Shown one piece after another: positions 58,510 through 64,000 of a stretch of 64,000 nt of DNA; the first letter of the stretch is position 1, and each line of letters begins with the position of its first letter. The translations under genes were made by a program, and so were the position numbers. Source of the DNA: Ceratotherium simum simum (taxonomy: Eukaryota > Chordata > Mammalia > Perissodactyla > Rhinocerotidae). The DNA is taken from contig NW_004454178.1 in NCBI RefSeq assembly GCF_000283155.1, forward strand, positions 6,670,088 through 6,734,087, read 5' to 3'. A model generated the notes under the pieces. It worked only from the letters and a program-made list of their open reading frames with translations. It was not told where the DNA came from and did not search any database.

Positions 58510-61500
58510 TTTACTGCCAATATTTAAATAGTTTATTGAAGTATAATTTTCTACTATAAAATGTACTCATTCTAAGTACAAGTCAGTGATCTTGTATAAA
58601 TTTGTTGAGTTCTACAGTCATCATACAATCCAGTTACAGAACTTTTCCCTCACTCCCAAAAGTTCCCTGTGACCATTTGTAGTTAATTCTGGCTTCTTAC
58701 CACCACCCACCCCAAGCCACCATTTTCTGTCTCTATAAATTTGCCTTTGCTGGAAATTTCACATAAATGGACTCACTCAATATACAGTAAAAGACATCTG
58801 GCTTCTTTCACTTAGCATAATGGTTTTGAAGTTTGTCCATGTTGTAGCTGGGTATCAATAATTGATTTCTTTTTATTGCTGAATAATATTCCATTTTATG
58901 GATATGCCAAATTTGGTTTATCCATTCACCAAATGATGGATGTTTGGATTGTTTCTGGTTTTTAGCTATTATAAATAATGCTCCTATGAACATTTGTATG
59001 CAAGTCTTTGTATGTTTTCATTTTTCTTGGGTAGGAGTGGAAATGCTGGGCCATATGGGAAGTTTATGTTAAACTTCTTAAGAAATAGCCAAATTGTTTT
59101 CAAAAGCGGCTTACCACTTTACATCCCCACCAGCAGTGAATGAGGGTTCTATTTTCACCACGTTCTTGATAACACTTCTATTGTCAATCTTTTCAATTGT
59201 AGTTATTCTAGTGGCAGTGGGCTGGTCTCTCGTGGTTTAATTTGCAGTTCCTTAAAGACTAATGATGCTGACCATTTTTCATGTGCTTTTAGCCATTCGT
59301 ATATCTTCTTTGGTGAAATGTCTATTCAAATCATTTGCCCATTTTTCAACTGGGTTGTCTTACCGAGATATAGAGAGTTCTGTGTGTATTCTGGGTACAA
59401 GTCCTTTATCAGGTACATGATTTGCGAATGTTTTCTACAGTCTGTGGTTTGTCTTTTTAATGGTGTCTTTTGAAGTATGAAGTTCTTAATTTTAATTGTC
59501 TAGTTTATCGTTTTTTTCTTTTATGGACTGTCATTTTGTTGACATATATAAGAAATCTTTGCCTAGCCCAAGTCACAAAGATCTTCTCCTGTTTTCTTCT
59601 GAAAGTTTTAGGTTTATAATCCATTTGGAGTTGACTTTTGTAAATGGGTATGGGGTAAGTGTCTAGATGCATTGTTTTTCATAGGGGTAACCAGTTGTCC
59701 CCGGAACAATTGTTGAAAATGCTGTTCTTTTCCCATCGAATGGCCTTGGCACCTTGTTGAAAATCACTTGATCGTAAATGTAAGAGTTTATTTCTATATT
59801 CTTCAGTTCTGGTACATTGATCTGTGTCTATCCTTCAGGAATACATTTCTTTGATTACTTTAGCTTTATAGTAAGTTTTGAAATATTGTAGTATAAGTCT
59901 TCCAATTCTGTTCTTTTCTAAGATTGTATTGGCTAATCTAGGTCCTTGTATTTCCATATAAATTTTAGGATCAGCTTTTCAATTTATACCAAAAAACCCA
60001 CTTGGACTTTGATAGGGATTGCATTGAGTAGATAGAATAATGAAGGGAGAATTTCCATCTTAACAATATTGAATTTTCTGATCTATGAACACGGAATATT
60101 TTTCCATTTATTTGGATCTGTCTTACCTTCTCTCCATAGTGTTTTGTAGTTTTTAGTGTACAAGTCCTGCACTTGTTTTGTTAAATTTTTGCCAAGTATT
60201 TTATTCTTTTTAATGCTATTGTGAATGGAATTTTTTAGGTTAATTTTTGGACTATTTGTTGCTAGCATATAGAAATATTGATTTTTGTATATTGCTCTTA
60301 TATCCTGCAACCTTGTTAAACTTGCTTATTAGTTCTAGTTGTTTTTATACTCCTTAGATTTTCTACATACAGGATCATGTTGTCTGCAAATAAAGGCAGT
60401 TTTACTTCTTCCTTTCTAACTTGTATGCCTTAATTTCTTTTTCTCGATTGTACTGGCTGTAACATCCAGTACAATGTTGAGTAGAAGTGATGAGAACGAA
60501 TATTCCTGTTCCTGATCTTAGGGGGAAGGCTTTCAGTCTCACACCATTAGTATGATGTTAGTTCTAAGTTTTTCTTAGATTCCCTTTATCACCTTTAAGA
60601 AGCTTTCTTCCATTCCTAGCTGGTTGAGAGTTTTTATTCTGGGTGGATGTTGAGTTTTGTCAGATACATTTTCTACGTCTGCTGAGATGATCATGTGGGT
60701 TTTATCCTTCTGTTAATATGCTATACTAAATTCATTGATTTTTGGTTATTAAACCAGCCTTGCATTGCAGGGATAAATTCCAGTAAATCATGGTATATAA
60801 TCCTTGTTGTATGTTCCTGAATCCATTTTGCTAATATTTTGTTAGGATTTTTGTGTATATGTTCATGCGGGATACTTTTCTCTAGTTTTCTTTTCTTTTG
60901 ATGTCTGGCATTAGTATCAGGGAAATACAGGCCTCATAGAATGAGTTGGGAAGTATTCTTACTTCCTCTTCAAGATTGGTATTATTTCTTCTTTAAATAT
61001 TTGATAGAATTCACCAGCGAAGCCTTCTCGGCCTGGGTGCTTTGTGGAAAGCTTTTTAACACTAATTCAGTTATTTTTTACTTATTATAGATTTAGTCAG
61101 ATTTCCTATTTCTTCTTGAGTCATTTGTAGTAATTTGTGTCTTTATAAAAATTTGTCCATTTCATCTAAGGTGTCTGATTTGTTGGCATAACATTGTTCA
61201 TATGAATTTTCCCTTATAATATTTGTAAGTTCTGTGTGTTGATAGTGATGTCCCCTCTTTTAGTCCTGATTTTGGTAATTTGTATCTTCTCTTTCTCTTT
61301 CAGTCTAGATAAAGTTTTATAGATTTTGTTTATCTCTTACAGAAGATCCTAAATTTTAGTTTCATTTATTTTCTCCATTAACATTCTTTTTTTTATTTCA
61401 TTGGTTTCTGCTCTGGTCTTTATTCGGCTCTTCCTTTTGCTTTGGATTTGATTTGATCGTCTTTTTTGAGTTTCTTTTTTTTTCTTGCTGAGGAAGACTC

Positions 61501-62235
61501 GCCCTGAGCTAACACCTATTGCCAATCTTCCTCTTTTTTTGCTTGAGGAAGATAGTCCCTGAGCTAACATCTGTGTCAATCCTATTTTGGATGTGGGTCG
61601 CCACCACAGCATGGCTGATGACTGGTGGAGGTCTGTGCCCAGGATCCAAACCCACGAACCCGGGCTGCAAAAGCAGAGCACGCCAAACTCAACCATTAGG
61701 CCACGGGGCTGACCTCGTCCTCTTTTTCTAGTTTCTTAAGATAGAAGCTTAGATTATTGATTTTAAACCTCATTTCTTTTCTAATCTGGCATTTAAAGCT
61801 ATACACGTTGCTCTAGCCAATTCTTTATCTGCACACCATAAATTGTGATACGTTCGAGTACTTTCTGATTTCTTTTGTGATTACTTCTTTGACGCTTCGA
61901 TTATTTAGTAGTGTATTGTTTAATTTCCAAAGATTGGAGGTTTCCCAGATTTCTTTCTGTTGATTTTTACTTTAATTCTGTTTTGATTGAAGAACATATT
62001 TTGAATGGCTTTAACCCTATTAAACTCACCAAGACTTGTTTTATGGCTTAGCATGTGGTCTGTTCTGACACATGTTCCATATGCCCTTTAAAAGAATGTG
62101 TGTTCTGCTGTTATTAGGTCGAGAGTTCTGTAAATATCAGGTCAGTTTGGATGATAGTTTGTTCCAATCTGTATCTTTGTTGATTTTCTATCCAGATGTT
62201 CTCCATGGTGTTCTGAGTATTGAAAGTTATTCACC
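58510..62235 (-). mobile_element. Degenerate antisense L1 (3' UTR and most of ORF2)
   Basis: Minus-strand fragments encode broken ORF2 pieces such as IWHIHKMEYYSAIKRNQLL near 58900 and QVQDLYTKNYKTLWREGK near 60160, both classic L1 ORF2 stretches. Many stops and frameshifts show it is an old inactive copy, 5'-truncated within ORF2. An ERE is nested at about 61475-61714. Confidence 0.9.
61475..61714 (-). mobile_element. ERE SINE nested in the L1, antisense
   Basis: TTGCTGAGGAAGACTCGCCC, GAGCTAACATCTGTGTCAAT and GGCCACGGGGCTGACC mark the two tail modules and the head complement. The L1 reads on across it. The flanks (TCGTCTTTTTTGAGTTTCTT and TCGTCCTCTTTTTCTAGTTT) look like a TSD with small changes. 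Confidence 0.9.
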
Positions 62236-64000
62236 CTGAGGCCTCGTGGGCTAGTGAGACCTTTATAATTTTTGCCTCACCTAGCTAAGCAAAAATCTAG
62301 AGACCCAAGTGAATTTCTACCGAGTACTAATAAAGAAAACATTGTCAGTTTAGGTCATAGAGTGTGTTTTAAATAAAGGTCTTCAAGTATCGGAGTTTTA
62401 AAAAATAAACTTAGATACGTATATCGCAAGATTACGTTTGTGTTTCAGACTCCTCTACTTCGTGGGAGGAATTCATTTACGTCAGTAAATGATAAGCTTA
62501 CTCAGTACGGGAAAAATTGTACACATTTCAGGAGCTTGTCAGAGCACAAAGATGCTTAGTCGTGAGTAATGAAAGCCAATTTACATTTTAGCGACAATAG
62601 GTATTGTAGTCTATCGAGTCTTAGGTCAATGTTTATAGATTTGGAAAATTTGTAGGTTCATTATTCCCTCCTTTCATTTGTTTCTTCTTTGGTGGTGTTT
62701 TTCTCAAGCATGGGTTTATTTCTTTTGATTCACTATTTGTCTCATACACTGAGAAGAAAATATATGGACTAACTAAGGTTGGATTATCCTGTAGTTGCCC
62801 CATTTCTCATTACTCTTAGATGGGCTATAATGAAGCCAGCAAGACTTATACGTTGGAATTTTAAATGTATGGAATTATAGAGAGGGTTGAATCTACAAAC
62901 CAAAGATAAGATTTGCCTGCAGCAAATCTGGTTCAAATTGGTAGACTTTCCTGAGGACAGAGGGTGAAATTAATTAATTTCGAAGGTCCTTTTTAGTACT
63001 CTCGTTTAAGGATATGAGTAATAAACAGAAAGAAAGAAGTAGAGATACAGAAAGAATAAAACAAAAAAGAAAGAAAAGGATCAATGAAATAGAAATATTC
63101 TGAGTTTTACCATCAGTACATGCCACACCATGAAAAATGTCTTTCCATTTAGGACTCACTAGAAATAGAAATAATTGTTTATTATCTACTTTTATGATAG
63201 CCTCTTATATGTTTCAAGATGATTTAATTGCTCCTTAGAGGCTTCTCTTCATTAAAAATAAGTATATGCTCATTGGAAAAAATTAAATAGTACATAAAGT
63301 TAAAAAGGGGAAGTCTCTTCCTTCATTGTCCCCCTCTCTTCCGGACCCTCCCTAAACACATTCTCTATCTGTCTATCTTGCTTTCTCACTCTCTCCTCAT
63401 GGGAGTAACCCTGATAATCTCTCTTAATGCTCTATTTGTAGTGAAGACGATAATTATTTTAGGGTATGGTAAATTGAGGTTATAGCCACAGATAGTACAT
63501 TTTGGGAGAACCCCCCATATCCAATGGGATCAAGCAACTTGATCCTAGAGGAGAAAAAAGAGCTTACAACAAAATGGGACGGGGCTAAGTCATACTTAGT
63601 AAGCGACAACAGCAAAGATGCCTGCAGGCACATAGTCGTGGCAGTATTGGAAGTGACATCTCATCCACACACACCTGCACACATCTCTTGCAGAGCCTGT
63701 TACTCCTTGTCTATGTATTTCCCCCTTCCATAGAGCTTTATGTTAACCATTGCCATCTCTGTAAAATTAAGGTGAAGGGTGGTGATAAAAAAAGTCCTAG
63801 ACTGTCCATTCCCCTTAGTGATAACCAATGCTGAATATGCAGTGTATGGGTTTAAAGTGAAGGGACACAAAAAGACGTCTTCATTCCATAGGCTTTCAGA
63901 GGAGTAAACCGGTGAAGCCTAGATCATTGTTCATCCATTCAGCGAATGGCCCGCATCCTACTATGTGCTAGTTGTTGTGTCAAGACACGGACAGTAAACA
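62236..64000. other. Unassigned intronic sequence
   Basis: AT-rich, no convincing coding frame, no repeat I can name. It has a purine-rich run (AAAGAAAGAAGTAGAG, then AAAAAAGAAAGAAAAGG near 63030-63080). It could be unique intron or a diverged repeat. Confidence 0.4.

Noticed and set aside
58510..62235. Possible active LINE
   Set aside because: ORF2 is broken by many stops and frameshifts, the 5' part is missing and an ERE is inserted.

Overview
The window is nuclear DNA from a placental mammal, almost certainly a perissodactyl (horse, ass or zebra; rhinoceros or tapir cannot be excluded). The evidence is sixteen copies of the tRNA-derived SINE family known as ERE (equine repetitive element) in both orientations, on a background of ancient mammalian repeats (MIR, L2, MaLR-type LTRs, Tigger and Charlie DNA transposons, an old L1).

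There is one protein-coding gene: XRCC5, encoding Ku80 (Ku86), the large subunit of the Ku heterodimer that binds DNA double-strand ends, recruits DNA-PKcs and starts non-homologous end joining. It lies on the + strand. Sixteen coding exons can be placed by reading frame, splice sites and similarity to Ku80: exon 1 at 3649-3669 to exon 16 at 50608-50677. All junctions keep frame, and together they give 612 codons plus one base of an expected ~732. The missing part is the rest of the C-terminal globular domain and the DNA-PKcs-binding tail. It must lie beyond position 64000, because the last 13.3 kb is intron 16.

Layout: 1-3400 is upstream flank (two EREs in inverted orientation, an LTR nested in an older repeat, a GA-rich tract). 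3380-3670 is the GC-rich promoter and exon 1, with ETS-like, NRF1-like and GC-box motifs. 3670-50607 holds introns 1-15 and exons 2-16. 50678-64000 is intron 16, with an ERE, an LTR with an internal 125-bp tandem duplication, and a 3.7-kb degenerate antisense L1 carrying a nested ERE.

No second gene, RNA gene, CRISPR array or new multi-gene system is visible. The items most worth checking concern splicing of XRCC5. Intron 3 has the hallmarks of a minor (U12-type) intron. An ERE insertion next to exon 2 duplicated a perfect TACTAAC branch-point motif as part of its target-site duplication. A MIR element appears to supply the branch region of exon 6. A close inverted ERE pair in intron 1 could form double-stranded RNA. 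Comparisons to human or mouse Ku80 are from memory, not from a database search.
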